Of a stretch of DNA of 64,000 nt, positions 16,281 to 26,190 are shown one piece after another (the stretch's first letter is position 1; each line of letters starts with the position of its first letter). Below the pieces are notes generated by a model, which saw only the letters and a program-made list of their open reading frames with translations, did no database searches and was not told the DNA's origin. This DNA is from Sphingomonas lacusdianchii (GTDB taxonomy: Bacteria; Pseudomonadota; Alphaproteobacteria; Sphingomonadales; Sphingomonadaceae): assembly GCF_022664395.1 (NCBI RefSeq), contig NZ_JAKRET010000003.1, forward strand, positions 124,001 to 188,000, read 5' to 3'. The position numbers were made by a program, and so were the translations under genes.

Positions 16281-17791
16281 GCCGCCATCGCCTGTGCCGG
16301 GCAGTAGCGGGCAAGGAAGTCGCTATGGGTCGGCATCCGCGCCACCGCCGCCGCCATCGCCTCGCGCATCGACGTCAGGCTTCGCGCGACATCCGCTTCG
16401 GGCAGCGTCGCGACGATCGGATCGGACGATTTCGGCACGACCCCCTGCCCCAGCATCACCGCGACCCAGCTCGGCCGGGTGAACAGTTCGTCATTGTAGC
16501 GGAACACCCGCCCGGTTTCGCGGAACAGTTCGATCTTGTGGAGCAGCGTATCGGGCAGGGTCATGGTCCGGCAATGGTTCCAGAATGGCGTGTCGTCGCG
16601 CGCGGTCGCTGCGTAATGCAGGATGATGAAGTCGCGCACCTGTTCGAATTCGGTGCGCATGTGGCGATTATATTCGGTGCGCAGAATGTCGGGCATGTCG
16701 CCGCGCGGGAAGAGCGAGATGAACCGGCTGATCCCTTCCTGGATCAGATAGATCGACGTCGATTCTAGCGGCTCCAGAAACCCGGCCGCCAGCCCGATCG
16801 CGATGCAGTTGCCCGACCAGAAACGCTCCCGACACCCCGCCCTGAACCGGATACGGCGCGGTTCGGCGAGCGCGGGCGCATCGAGATTGGCAAGCAGCGT
16901 CGCGCTTGCCGCTTCCTCGGTCGTGAACGCGCTCGAAAAAATATGACCGTTGCCGACCCGGCGCTGCGTCGGAATGCGCCATTGCCAGCCGGCATCGCGC
17001 GCGGTCGCGCGGGTATAGGGTGTCGGCGGCCCGGCATGTTCGCTCGGCACCGCCAGCGCGGTGTCGCACGGCAGCCAGTGGTTCCAGTCGACGAAGCCAC
17101 TGCCCAGCGTTTCCCCGGCAAGCAGCGACCGGAAGCCGGTGCAGTCGAAGAAGAAATCCCCCTCGACCACCCGCCCGTCGCCCAATGTCAGCCCGGTGAT
17201 CGCGCCATCGCCACCCTGCCCGACCACACCGACAATGCCCTCGACCCGGACCACGCCGCGCTTCTCGGCATAGCGCCGCAGGAACCGCGCATAGAGCGTC
17301 GCGTCGAAATGATAGGCATAGCGGATATGCGACAGCACCGAGCGCGGATCGGGATCGGGCAGGACGAACTTGCCCGCCCGCGCCGCCACCGCGCACAGGC
17401 TATAGTCCTCGATCGGTTGCGGCGCGCCATGTTCGCGGGCGCGCAGCCAATATTGATGGAAATCGATGCCCTGCATGTCGACGCCATGCTGGCCGAACGG
17501 ATGGACGTAACGTTCGCCCTTCGCGCCCCAATCGACGAACTCGATGCCCAGCTTGAACGTCGCCTGCGTCGCGGCCATGAACTCGGCCTCGTCCACGCCG
17601 AGCATCCGGTTGAAGTTCAGTATGTCGGGGATCGTCGCCTCGCCCACCCCGACCGTGCCGATCGCATCCGATTCGACCAGGGTGATCGCGACGTCCTTCG
17701 GATCAAGCAGGCTCGACAGCGCGGCGGCGGTCATCCACCCCGCCGACCCGCCGCCGACGATCACGATCCGGCGCAACAGCGGCGCGCTCAT
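16277..17791 (-). CDS. Flavin-dependent tryptophan halogenase-family protein B
   Basis: A 504-residue paralogue of A and D. GGGSAGWM (13-20), Lys80 in FKLGIEFVDWG, W269-Q-W-R-I-P274 and EPLESTSIYLIQ are intact, so it should be catalytically competent. It overlaps genes A and C by 4 bases each, which suggests coupled translation and possibly fixed stoichiometry. No signal peptide; cytoplasmic. Confidence 0.88.
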   Translation of the reverse strand: MSAPLLRRIVIVGGGSAGWMTAAALSSLLDPKDVAITLVESDAIGTVGVGEATIPDILNFNRMLGVDEAEFMAATQATFKLGIEFVDWGAKGERYVHPFGQHGVDMQGIDFHQYWLRAREHGAPQPIEDYSLCAVAARAGKFVLPDPDPRSVLSHIRYAYHFDATLYARFLRRYAEKRGVVRVEGIVGVVGQGGDGAITGLTLGDGRVVEGDFFFDCTGFRSLLAGETLGSGFVDWNHWLPCDTALAVPSEHAGPPTPYTRATARDAGWQWRIPTQRRVGNGHIFSSAFTTEEAASATLLANLDAPALAEPRRIRFRAGCRERFWSGNCIAIGLAAGFLEPLESTSIYLIQEGISRFISLFPRGDMPDILRTEYNRHMRTEFEQVRDFIILHYAATARDDTPFWNHCRTMTLPDTLLHKIELFRETGRVFRYNDELFTRPSWVAVMLGQGVVPKSSDPIVATLPEADVARSLTSMREAMAAAVARMPTHSDFLARYCPAQAMAA

Positions 17792-19218
17792 ACCATTCCC
17801 CGCTTGAGATATTGTTCGAGTTGCGCACGATAGATCCGCGCCGGCGGCAGCTTCGCGACCGCCGCTTCGATATCGCCTGCCATCTTCATCAGGAACTGCC
17901 GCACCCGCGCCGGATCGGCACGATCGGCCAGCCGGTCGTGGCGCGCCGGTCGCAGCCCCATTCCCATGTGCAGGATCGTCCAGTCCTCCGGATGGAAGGG
18001 TTCGAGGTCATAGGCGACCAGCACCCCGCGTTCGGCGAACATGCCCAGCTTGCGCGCCAGCTTTTCGGGAACCGCCCGTGCCTTCGCCGCCTGCCAATAG
18101 GGGCCGTCGGGCAGGCCGTCGGCAGTGAAGAAGGCGCGCTGGAACAGATCGACATGGTCATGATCGTCGGCAAAGCGCCGGTCATATTCGCACGCCTCTA
18201 CGCCCATGTCGTGCCGCACAGGGATCAGCGTCAGCAGCCGTTCGATATCGCGTTCCAGCAGCATCATCGGTGCCGGCGTCAACGGCTCGACCATCGCCAC
18301 CGCCTGTCCGATACCGACGCAATTGCCGACCCAGCCCCGCGACCGGCGACCGGTCGTGGCTTCCACCGCCCCTGCCGTCGAAACCCGGATATGCCGCACG
18401 CGCCCTTTCAACGGCGTCTCGCTCTGCCACCCCTCGGGCGAGACACGCACGGTGCGTAAAGGAGCTTCGTCGGCGCTGGCCCGATCCTCGACGGTGATGC
18501 CGATCCGGCGATCGCCCTGCCAGTCGGATGCCAATGCCGACAGCAGCAATGCCGCCGGACCGCTGCAATCGACATAGAGGTCCGCGCGCACCAGACCGCC
18601 ATCGTCCAGCCGCACGCCCGCGATCACGCCCTCCGCGACGTCGACACCGACAACCGACCCCGCAACCCGCTCGACCCGCCCCGCCGGAACCGCCGCCGCG
18701 AACAGCGCCGCATAGTCGGCGGGATCGAACTGATAGCCATATTCGGCGCGCGCCAGCGGATGCTGGCCATCGCCCTCGCGCGGCGGATGGACGAACACGC
18801 CGCGCCGCGCCGCCTGCACGCCGGCGACATAGGGCGCGATCCCGTCCGCCGCGACGAGCGTCAGATACTGGTGCAACTGTACGCCGTCGATCACCGGAAA
18901 CGGCAGCGCAAACCCCTGCATCCACCCGCGCCCGCCCCAATCGGCATAGCGCGTCCCCCACGAAAAGCTCGTATCGCTGTCTAGGATCAGCCGGCGTTCA
19001 TCGACCCCGACCGACAGGTTGAAGGCATAGGCCGACGGCGCGGTGACGCTGCCATAGAACAGGTCGCTGCCCCGCTGATCGCCGGCATCGACGCGCAGGA
19101 TCGCGACGTGGGGCGGCAAATGCGCCGCCAGCGCCGCGACCGTCATCTCGGCCGCCAGACCGCTGCCGCCCACCAATATGCGTCCGACCGGTGCGGACGT
19201 TTCGAACCCCTGCATCAT
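17788..19218 (-). CDS. Halogenase-fold paralogue C lacking all catalytic motifs
   Basis: A 476-residue protein that aligns over its whole length with its neighbours but has lost the halogenase signatures. The FAD loop reads GGSGLAAEM (17-25) instead of GGGxAGWM, GVGEATIP is replaced by YGSVTAPSA, the Lys position is Ser86 (TSFSWGTRYADWG), WxWxIP reads W264-Q-S-E-T-P269, and the catalytic Glu of EPLE is Thr314 (EPLT). The frame is open and the gene overlaps B by 4 bases and follows D by 6, so it is kept as a gene. It may be a scaffold, a binding protein, or an enzyme with different flavin chemistry. Confidence 0.8.
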   Translation of the reverse strand: MMQGFETSAPVGRILVGGSGLAAEMTVAALAAHLPPHVAILRVDAGDQRGSDLFYGSVTAPSAYAFNLSVGVDERRLILDSDTSFSWGTRYADWGGRGWMQGFALPFPVIDGVQLHQYLTLVAADGIAPYVAGVQAARRGVFVHPPREGDGQHPLARAEYGYQFDPADYAALFAAAVPAGRVERVAGSVVGVDVAEGVIAGVRLDDGGLVRADLYVDCSGPAALLLSALASDWQGDRRIGITVEDRASADEAPLRTVRVSPEGWQSETPLKGRVRHIRVSTAGAVEATTGRRSRGWVGNCVGIGQAVAMVEPLTPAPMMLLERDIERLLTLIPVRHDMGVEACEYDRRFADDHDHVDLFQRAFFTADGLPDGPYWQAAKARAVPEKLARKLGMFAERGVLVAYDLEPFHPEDWTILHMGMGLRPARHDRLADRADPARVRQFLMKMAGDIEAAVAKLPPARIYRAQLEQYLKRGMV

Positions 19219-19224
19219 CGTCCT

Positions 19225-20745
19225 TCAAGCCGCCAGACCGGCCGCGGCCGGCGATCGGCGGATATAGTCGGCATGGTCGGGGGTCGCCTGCACCGCCTGC
19301 GCCACCGCCCCGCGCAGCGCCGCCGCGCGCGCCGCGATCGTCGCATCGTCCTGCGCGAGCACGCGCGGATCATATCCCTTCGGCATCAGCCTCTGCCCGA
19401 GCATCACCGCAACCCAGCTGGGCGGCAGGAACAACCCGAACTGATAGGGTACGACATAGCCGCGCGTCAGCCACGCATCGATCTTCGCCTGCAAACTGTC
19501 GGGCAGGGTCAGCGCGCGGAAATGGCGCCACATCTCGCTATCCTCCCGCTCGGTCGCGACATAGTGCAGCAGCAGGAAGTCGCGCACCCGTTCGAAGTGC
19601 AGCGCCATCCGCCGATTATACTCGTCGATATCGCCCGGATCGAAGTGACGCGTCGGGAACAGCGCCAGCAACTCGGTGATGCCGTCCTGAATCAGGTGGA
19701 TCGACGTCGATTCGAGCGGCTCCAGAAACCCGCTGGCCAGCCCGATCGCGACGACGTTGCGTTTCCAGAAATCGCGGCGGCGTCCGGTCGTGAAGCGCAG
19801 CCGCCGCGGCTCGGCCTGCATCGGCGCGTCGAGATTGGCGACCAGTTGCGCCTGCGCATCGTCGTCGGAGATGAAGCTGCTGCAATAGACATGCCCGTTG
19901 CCGACCCGGTGCTGCAACGGAATCCGCCATTGCCACCCCGCCGTCCGCGCCGTCGCGCGCGTATAGGGGCCGAGTGGTCCGCGACTGTCGGTCGGCACGG
20001 CGACCGCGCGGTTGCACGGCAGCCAGTTGCTCCAGTCGTCATAGCCCGACTGCAACGCCCCTTCGATCAACAGCCCGCGAAAGCCCGAACAGTCGACGAA
20101 CAGGTCGGCCTGTACCACCCGTCCGTCGGCCAGCGTCACGTCGCGGACATGTCCACGCTCCCCGTCGAGCGCGACGTCGACCACCTTGCCCTCGACCCGC
20201 TCAACGCCACGCGCTTCGGCATAACGCCGCAGGAAGCGGGCATAGAGCGAGGCGTCGAACTGATAGGCATAGCCGAAGCTCGATTCGACGTTACGCACAT
20301 CGCTGCCGGGATGGCGGAAGCGGTTGTTCTCAGCGGCGATGACCGGAAAGGAATATTCGTCGAGCCGGGTCGTATCCCCCTGTTCGCGCAGCCGCAGCCA
20401 TTGATGATAAAAGGGGATGCCGTCGTCGGTCGGCCCGTAATTGCCGAACGGGTGAATATAGCGGTCGCCGATTCGACCCCAGTCGCAAAATTCGATGCCC
20501 AGTTTGTACGTGGCTTCGGTCGCGCGCATTAGATCCGATTCGGCGATACCCAGCGTCGTATTGAACGCGCGGATATGCGGCAGCGTCGCTTCACCGACCC
20601 CAACCGTCCCAATTTCGTCCGATTCGATCAGCTGCACCCGGACGCCCAGACCGTGCAGCCTGTTCGCAAGCGCAGCAGCGGTCATCCAGCCGGCGGTACC
20701 GCCGCCGACGATGCAGACCCGTTCGATCTCGGCGATGGCAGTCAT
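19225..20745 (-). CDS. Flavin-dependent tryptophan halogenase-family protein D
   Basis: A 506-residue protein, first gene of the four-gene run. Intact motifs: GGGTAGWM (14-21), Lys81 in YKLGIEFCDWG, W271-Q-W-R-I-P276 and EPLESTSIHLIQ. Transcription should start in the 360-bp region shared with the divergent TonB-dependent receptor, so the receptor and halogenase genes are probably co-regulated. Confidence 0.88.
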   Translation of the reverse strand: MTAIAEIERVCIVGGGTAGWMTAAALANRLHGLGVRVQLIESDEIGTVGVGEATLPHIRAFNTTLGIAESDLMRATEATYKLGIEFCDWGRIGDRYIHPFGNYGPTDDGIPFYHQWLRLREQGDTTRLDEYSFPVIAAENNRFRHPGSDVRNVESSFGYAYQFDASLYARFLRRYAEARGVERVEGKVVDVALDGERGHVRDVTLADGRVVQADLFVDCSGFRGLLIEGALQSGYDDWSNWLPCNRAVAVPTDSRGPLGPYTRATARTAGWQWRIPLQHRVGNGHVYCSSFISDDDAQAQLVANLDAPMQAEPRRLRFTTGRRRDFWKRNVVAIGLASGFLEPLESTSIHLIQDGITELLALFPTRHFDPGDIDEYNRRMALHFERVRDFLLLHYVATEREDSEMWRHFRALTLPDSLQAKIDAWLTRGYVVPYQFGLFLPPSWVAVMLGQRLMPKGYDPRVLAQDDATIAARAAALRGAVAQAVQATPDHADYIRRSPAAAGLAA

Positions 20746-21105
20746 GCCGTTTTCAGCCCGTCATCGGCGTGTTTAGTCATGGAAACGCCCTTCTCCGACA
20801 ACATCGTTCGCACTGCACAAGCATTTCCGCAACCACATCGTTAACGCGTTGCAATGCAGCAATAATTACGTACGTAATGTTACTTGATCTACCATCAAAA
20901 CGCCCGGCCCGGACAATTGTCAACGATGTCGGCTAAATATGTTACCGCTATCTTGTAGGGGTAAATCAGATCAGTTATGCACCCGATTGTTGCCGCACCA
21001 TTGCCAGCCGTATCGTATCGAAAAACGAGAAACGAGCAGCAAGGATCGCGCACACATAACGCCGGGCGGCGCGAACAGACGTCGCTACAGGGAGGGGATA
21101 GATTG
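20746..21105. promoter_or_regulatory. Divergent control region between halogenase D and TonB receptor
   Basis: A 360-bp non-coding stretch, more AT-rich than its surroundings between about 20800 and 20970. It holds a perfect 14-bp palindrome ATTACGTACGTAAT (20865-20878) and a nearby AACGCGTT palindrome (20843-20850). Both could be operators for a repressor. GGAGGGG at 21091-21097 is the receptor's ribosome site. I could not place promoters with confidence. Confidence 0.6.
20865..20878. promoter_or_regulatory. Perfect 14-bp palindrome, candidate operator
   Basis: ATTACGTACGTAAT is self-complementary over all 14 bases and lies in the AT-rich middle of the divergent region. Its size and symmetry suit a dimeric regulator such as a LacI or GntR type. 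No regulator gene is adjacent, so the binding protein is unknown. Confidence 0.45.
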
Positions 21106-24100
21106 ATGAAGATGCACGTACTCGCGTATCCGTCGCGCTCGGCCAAGCGGTTGCTGATGGCGACGTCGGCGTTGACCTTGGCATTGTCGCCGGCAGCCGC
21201 CTTTGCCCAGACCGCCATCACGCCGCCGGATGAAAAGGTGCCGACGCCGCTGGCCGATGCGCAGGACGCGACGCCCGAAGGTGAAATCGTCGTTACCGGC
21301 ATCCGCGCCGCGCTTGAATCGGCAAAGGAGATCAAGCGCCGGTCGTCGACCTTCGTCGATTCGATCACCGCGTCGGACATTGCGACGCTGCCCGATCTGT
21401 CGGTCGCCGAAGCGATCGGTCGTATTCCGGGCGTCACCATCTCGCGCTTCCCGACCAACGGCGGCAGCCCCGACTTCCCCTCGCCTGAAGGTCGCGGCAA
21501 CCTTGTGCGCGGTCTCGGTTTCGTCCGCTCCGAATTCAACGGCCGCGACGCCTTCTCGGCGAATGGCGGTCGTGCGCTCGACTTCTCCAGCATTCCGCCC
21601 GAACTGGTCGGCGGCGTTGACGTCTACAAGAACCAGAGCGCCGACCTGATCGAAGGCGGTATCGGCGGCACGATCAACCTGCGCACGCTCGAACCGTTCG
21701 ACAGCAAGAAGGACCTGTTCGTCATCTCGGTCGACGGTACCTATTCCGACTTGCGCGAGAAGTGGTCGCCGCAGGCGAGCATCACCGCCGGCAAGCGCTG
21801 GAACACGGGCATCGGCGAATTCGGCATTCTCGGCTCCTATTCGCGGTCGCGGCTCGACTCGCGGATCAACGGCTGGCAGCAGAGCCCGCCGATCCCGCGT
21901 GTGCTCGATGCCAACGGCAACGTGCCAGAAACCGGCAACTTCAACGACGATAACCGGTTGAACGAGTTCAACGGTGCCGATCCGTCGCGCATCGTCGGCA
22001 TCACGCCCGGCTTCCAGTTCCGCAACACCGAATTCGATCGCGACCGTATCAGCTATTACGGCGCGTTGCAGTGGCGTAACGACGGTCTGCAGGCGACGTT
22101 CAAGTACATTCGCGTCGAAAGCAAGATCAACAGCATCGAAGACACGCTGGAATGGTTCCCCGATCATAATGGCGGCGTGCAGATCGGCGTGCAGAACATG
22201 CAGTTGGATAAGAACTGGGGTTCGAACGGACTGCCATTGTGCAGTGGTCCGGGCGGGCGTCCGGTCGCCCCCGGCGATTGCGAAAACCTGTATCCGGTCC
22301 GCGGCGGCTTGATGGAATCAGGCTTGGTCACCAGCAACAATGATTCGTGGACCGGTGCGCGCGGTCGTGACATCGGCATGCTCGGCGTGGGCAAGCAGGA
22401 AGAGGCGACCACCGAAGACTTCAGCCTTAACCTGAAATGGAACGCCTCCGAACGGCTGTTCATCACGGTCGACGGACAGTATACTAAGGCTGACGCGCGG
22501 CAGCGCCAGATTTGGGGTGGCATGAACAGCTACTTCAATTATTCAGTGAAGCCGGACCTTGACCATCCACGGGTCGAATTCTTCATTGACCCCGCGCACC
22601 GCTTCAATCCTAGCAACACTCGGTTTACTGGTGATCGTGACCCAATCACCAATTCCAACGGGTTCATCAACGCGCCCGGCGTCTACATCCCGTCGCCGAC
22701 GAACTCGGCCGACTTCAATGGCGCCAATTTCCAGTATGCCGCCGATCAGTTCCAGAACGGCGAAGGCGACCTCTATTCGCTGCGTGGCGACGTCAGCTAC
22801 GACGTGTCGGGTGGCGACGGGCTTGCCGGCTGGTTCGACAGCGTGAAGTTCGGCGCACGTTTCGCCGAACGCAGCCAGGTCAATTCGGAAATGGCGCTCA
22901 ACTGGGGCGCGATCGCTCCGGCATGGGCGGGCGGCTATGGTATCGCCGGCACGTTCCAGAACCCGAACAAGGGCTTCGAAGCGGTCGAGTTCAAGAACTT
23001 CTTCCGTGGCGACGGCGTCATTCCGGGTAGCAACACGGCATTCGTGTTCGTGAATAGCGATATTCTCAACGACTATTCCGCCTATCGCAAATATCTCGCC
23101 AGCGAACCTCAGTTGGCGACGCTGGGCAGCTGGGTCCCGCGCGGGATCGATGACGGCACGCGTTTCGGTCAGGGCGTCTATCGTCCCGAGGATACGTCCG
23201 ACATCACCGAGCGGACGAAGAACGCCTATGTCCGCATCGATTTCAAACATGACTTCGACGGCGGCATGTCGATCGACGGCAATGTCGGTGTGCGCTACGT
23301 CCGCACCGAACTGCAATCGTCGGGCTTCCAGGCATTCCGCCCGTTCAACCCCGACCTGCCGTCCTGTAATCCGGCCGGCGGCGCGGGACAGACGGGCTGC
23401 CAATACACGTTCGATCCGACGACCGGCCGCCGGCTGCGTACCGACGATGCCGAAAGCCGCGACGATATCCGCGACTTCGCACCGCAGGCGGTCGCATATT
23501 CGGAACAGGCCGCGATCCCGACCACGCTCAACCTGGTCGACGAAAAGTGGCTGCCGTCCTTCAACATGAAGTTCAATCTCAACCGCGAGATGCTGTTCCG
23601 CTTCGGCTACAGCAAGGGGCTGAGCCGGCCGAACGTACAGGATCTGCGCGCTTCGCAGGAATATGTCGTCACGACTACCAGCACCCGGTATCAGCAGATT
23701 ACCGACCAGAACGACCCGTTGTTCGGCGTGGATCGTGGTGCGGTGGATATTTCCGCCAGCGAAATCCGCGTCAGCCGCGGCAACCCGTTCCTGAAGCCGA
23801 CCACCGCCGACAATTTCGACCTGTCGTACGAATGGTATTTCAAGGGCGGTTATCTGTCGGTCGCCGGCTTCTACAAAAAGCTGTCGAACATCATCACCAA
23901 CGGCGACCTGTCGCTGGGGACGACGACGCTCGACGGCAAGACGCTGAACATCATCTATAACGGCCCGGTCAATCAGGCGAAGGCGACGGTGAAGGGCGTC
24001 GAGGTCGGCTATCAGCAGTTCTTCGACTTCCTGCCGGGACCGCTCAAGCATCTGGGCGTACAGGCCAACTACACCTTCATCGATGCCAACACGACGCCGC

Positions 24101-24510
24101 CTGGCAACGGTGCCGATGCCAATGGCGACGGCGTACCGGACGACGTGACGCAGGTGTTCCGCTGGGGTGTCAGCGATCTGCTCGGCCAGTCCAAGCATAT
24201 CGCCAACGCGGTCGCGATCTATCAGGACAAGGTGGTCGAAGCGCGTCTCGCCTATAACTGGCGCTCGTCCTACCTGCTGACCTATCGCGACTATGTGACC
24301 GGCAACCCGATCTTCGCCGAAGACGCGGGCTTCCTCGACGCATCGCTGAAGTTCAACATCGGCAACCTTCAGCTGCGCGGGTCGATCGCCAACATCCTCG
24401 ATACGAAGAGCAAGGCGTACGGCATCATCGACGGTGATGGTCAGCGCTACGACCGGTTCAGCTTCCTGAACGATCGCCGTATCGTGATCGGCGCGCTGTT
24501 CCGCATCTGA
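21106..24510 (+). CDS. TonB-dependent outer-membrane receptor (long Xanthomonas/Caulobacter type)
   Basis: A 1134-residue receptor for active uptake across the outer membrane. The ATG at 21106 follows GGAGGGG by 8 bases and opens a signal peptide ending near AAAFAQ (residue 35). A TonB-box-like EIVVTGIRAA (60-69) precedes the plug, with SITASDIATLPDLSVAEAIGR and IPGVTISRF. The 22-stranded barrel ends in a C-terminal aromatic-type strand, ALFRI. The length and plug style match the TIGR01782-like class that imports plant oligosaccharides and similar compounds. The ligand is unknown, but the divergent halogenase genes imply a linked substrate. Confidence 0.93.
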   Translation: MKMHVLAYPSRSAKRLLMATSALTLALSPAAAFAQTAITPPDEKVPTPLADAQDATPEGEIVVTGIRAALESAKEIKRRSSTFVDSITASDIATLPDLSVAEAIGRIPGVTISRFPTNGGSPDFPSPEGRGNLVRGLGFVRSEFNGRDAFSANGGRALDFSSIPPELVGGVDVYKNQSADLIEGGIGGTINLRTLEPFDSKKDLFVISVDGTYSDLREKWSPQASITAGKRWNTGIGEFGILGSYSRSRLDSRINGWQQSPPIPRVLDANGNVPETGNFNDDNRLNEFNGADPSRIVGITPGFQFRNTEFDRDRISYYGALQWRNDGLQATFKYIRVESKINSIEDTLEWFPDHNGGVQIGVQNMQLDKNWGSNGLPLCSGPGGRPVAPGDCENLYPVRGGLMESGLVTSNNDSWTGARGRDIGMLGVGKQEEATTEDFSLNLKWNASERLFITVDGQYTKADARQRQIWGGMNSYFNYSVKPDLDHPRVEFFIDPAHRFNPSNTRFTGDRDPITNSNGFINAPGVYIPSPTNSADFNGANFQYAADQFQNGEGDLYSLRGDVSYDVSGGDGLAGWFDSVKFGARFAERSQVNSEMALNWGAIAPAWAGGYGIAGTFQNPNKGFEAVEFKNFFRGDGVIPGSNTAFVFVNSDILNDYSAYRKYLASEPQLATLGSWVPRGIDDGTRFGQGVYRPEDTSDITERTKNAYVRIDFKHDFDGGMSIDGNVGVRYVRTELQSSGFQAFRPFNPDLPSCNPAGGAGQTGCQYTFDPTTGRRLRTDDAESRDDIRDFAPQAVAYSEQAAIPTTLNLVDEKWLPSFNMKFNLNREMLFRFGYSKGLSRPNVQDLRASQEYVVTTTSTRYQQITDQNDPLFGVDRGAVDISASEIRVSRGNPFLKPTTADNFDLSYEWYFKGGYLSVAGFYKKLSNIITNGDLSLGTTTLDGKTLNIIYNGPVNQAKATVKGVEVGYQQFFDFLPGPLKHLGVQANYTFIDANTTPPGNGADANGDGVPDDVTQVFRWGVSDLLGQSKHIANAVAIYQDKVVEARLAYNWRSSYLLTYRDYVTGNPIFAEDAGFLDASLKFNIGNLQLRGSIANILDTKSKAYGIIDGDGQRYDRFSFLNDRRIVIGALFRI

Positions 24511-24533
24511 TACGGGGACACCGCAAACAAATC

Positions 24534-24568
24534 GGGGGAGGTGCCACCGGCGCCTCCCCCCTTTTTTT
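24534..24568 (+). terminator. Rho-independent terminator of the TonB receptor gene
   Basis: A stem of GGGGGAGG (24534-24541) with CCTCCCCC (24553-24560), extended inward by TGCC/GGCG pairing around a 3-base loop, is followed by C and seven T residues (24562-24568). It lies 23 bases after the receptor stop and just before the convergent dnaB end. Confidence 0.9.
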
Positions 24569-24587
24569 GCCGGCCAGGACCGACCGG

Positions 24588-26099
24588 CTATTCGTCCAGC
24601 CCGCTGAACCCGCCGCCGGCATAGTCGCTGAACTTGGTGATCTGCGGCTCGAACTTCAGCGTCACCTTGCCGGTCGCACCATGCCGCTGCTTAGCGATGA
24701 TGAGCTCGGCGAGGCCGTAGACACGTTCCATATCCATCGCCCATTTGGCATGGTCCTCGAACACCTTCGCATCGTCGCCGTCGCGCGGGCGTTTCGGCTC
24801 CTTGGCCGCGACATAATAGTCTTCGCGATACACGAACCAGACCATGTCGGCGTCCTGTTCGATCGACCCCGATTCGCGAAGGTCGGACAGCTGCGGCCGT
24901 TTGTCCTCGCGCTGCTCGACGGCACGCGACAACTGCGACAGCGCCATCACCGGCACGCCGATATCTTTGGCCAGTGTCTTCAATCCGCGCGAAATCTCGG
25001 AGATTTCCTGCACGCGGTTGTCGCTGCCTTTGCCCGATCCCTGCAGGAGCTGCAGATAGTCAACCACGACCAAGCCGAGCTCACCGTCCAGCTTGCGCTG
25101 CAATCGGCGGACGCGGGTGTGCAGGCCCGAAATCGACAGGCCGGCGGTATCGTCGATATAGAGCGGCAGCTGTTCCAGATCGGCGGCGGCATTGGCGAGG
25201 CGGGTAAAGTCCTCCTTGCGGATCTTGCCCATGCGCAAGGCTTCGGAACTGATTTCCGCCTGCTCGGCCATGATGCGCGTCGCGAGCTGATCGGCGGACA
25301 TTTCGAGCGAAAAGAACGCGACCTTCGCGCCGACCGACTTGCCCTTTTCCATGCCGGCGCGCTGGTCGTCCATATAACGTTGCGCGGCGTTGAAGGCGAT
25401 GTTGGTCGCCAGCGACGTCTTCCCCATGCCGGGGCGGCCGGCAAGGATGATGAGATCGCTGTGATGCATGCCGCCGATCCGGCCGTTGACCGATGCGAGG
25501 CCGGTCGTGACGCCCGACAGGCCGCCACCCGAGTTCATCGCGCGTTCGGCCATGCGCACCGCCATCGTCGTCGCCTGCGCGAACGATTTGACGGCGTTGG
25601 TCGTGTTCCCCTCCGCCGCGACCTTGAACAGCGCTTCCTCGGCCGCCTCGATCTGCTTCTTGGGGTCGACCTCGGTCGAGGTATCGGTGGCGTTTTCGAC
25701 CAGCGTGCGGCCCACGGTGATCAGCGCGCGCAACTGAGCAAGATCGTAGATTTGCTGCGCGAACTGCCGCGCACCGATCAGGCTGGCGTTGCTGCCGGTG
25801 ATCTCGACCAGATACTGGGTGCCGCCGCGCGCCGCCAGCAATTCGTCATTGTCGAACATCGGCCGCAGCGTCACCGGACTGGCGATCATGCCGGTGCGGC
25901 GGACGTCCCTGATCCGTTCGAAGATGCGCGCATGGGCGGGATCGTAGAAATGCTCGATATCCAGCCGTTCGACCATGTCGTCGGCCAGGCCGTTGTCGAT
26001 CAGCATCGCGCCCAGCAGCGCCGCCTCCGCATCGACATTGTGGGGCACGCGCGGTGGTTGCGGGGGAGTACCCCCGCCGATGCTGTGAACAGTAGCCAT
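24588..26099 (-). CDS. dnaB: Replicative DNA helicase DnaB
   Basis: A 503-residue hexameric helicase that unwinds DNA at the replication fork and recruits primase. The N-terminal domain starts with PHNVDAEAALLGAMLID, and the RecA-like domain has the Walker A loop GRPGMGKTSLATNIA, FFSLEMSADQLATR, VVDYLQLL (Walker B region) and ALSQLSRAVEQREDKRP. The length is normal and there is no intein. It is transcribed alone, divergent from the UPF0262 operon. Confidence 0.96.
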   Translation of the reverse strand: MATVHSIGGGTPPQPPRVPHNVDAEAALLGAMLIDNGLADDMVERLDIEHFYDPAHARIFERIRDVRRTGMIASPVTLRPMFDNDELLAARGGTQYLVEITGSNASLIGARQFAQQIYDLAQLRALITVGRTLVENATDTSTEVDPKKQIEAAEEALFKVAAEGNTTNAVKSFAQATTMAVRMAERAMNSGGGLSGVTTGLASVNGRIGGMHHSDLIILAGRPGMGKTSLATNIAFNAAQRYMDDQRAGMEKGKSVGAKVAFFSLEMSADQLATRIMAEQAEISSEALRMGKIRKEDFTRLANAAADLEQLPLYIDDTAGLSISGLHTRVRRLQRKLDGELGLVVVDYLQLLQGSGKGSDNRVQEISEISRGLKTLAKDIGVPVMALSQLSRAVEQREDKRPQLSDLRESGSIEQDADMVWFVYREDYYVAAKEPKRPRDGDDAKVFEDHAKWAMDMERVYGLAELIIAKQRHGATGKVTLKFEPQITKFSDYAGGGFSGLDE

Positions 26100-26190
26100 C
26101 GCCCCTTGTCCCAGACCTCGGCCTTACGCTCAACCGCTTGACAGCGCATTTTGCGGTGGACGCCACGACATGAAGCGGCGACAGGAGGCC

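Noticed and set aside
24588..26099. Intein in DnaB
   Set aside because: The protein is of normal length with an uninterrupted Walker A region.
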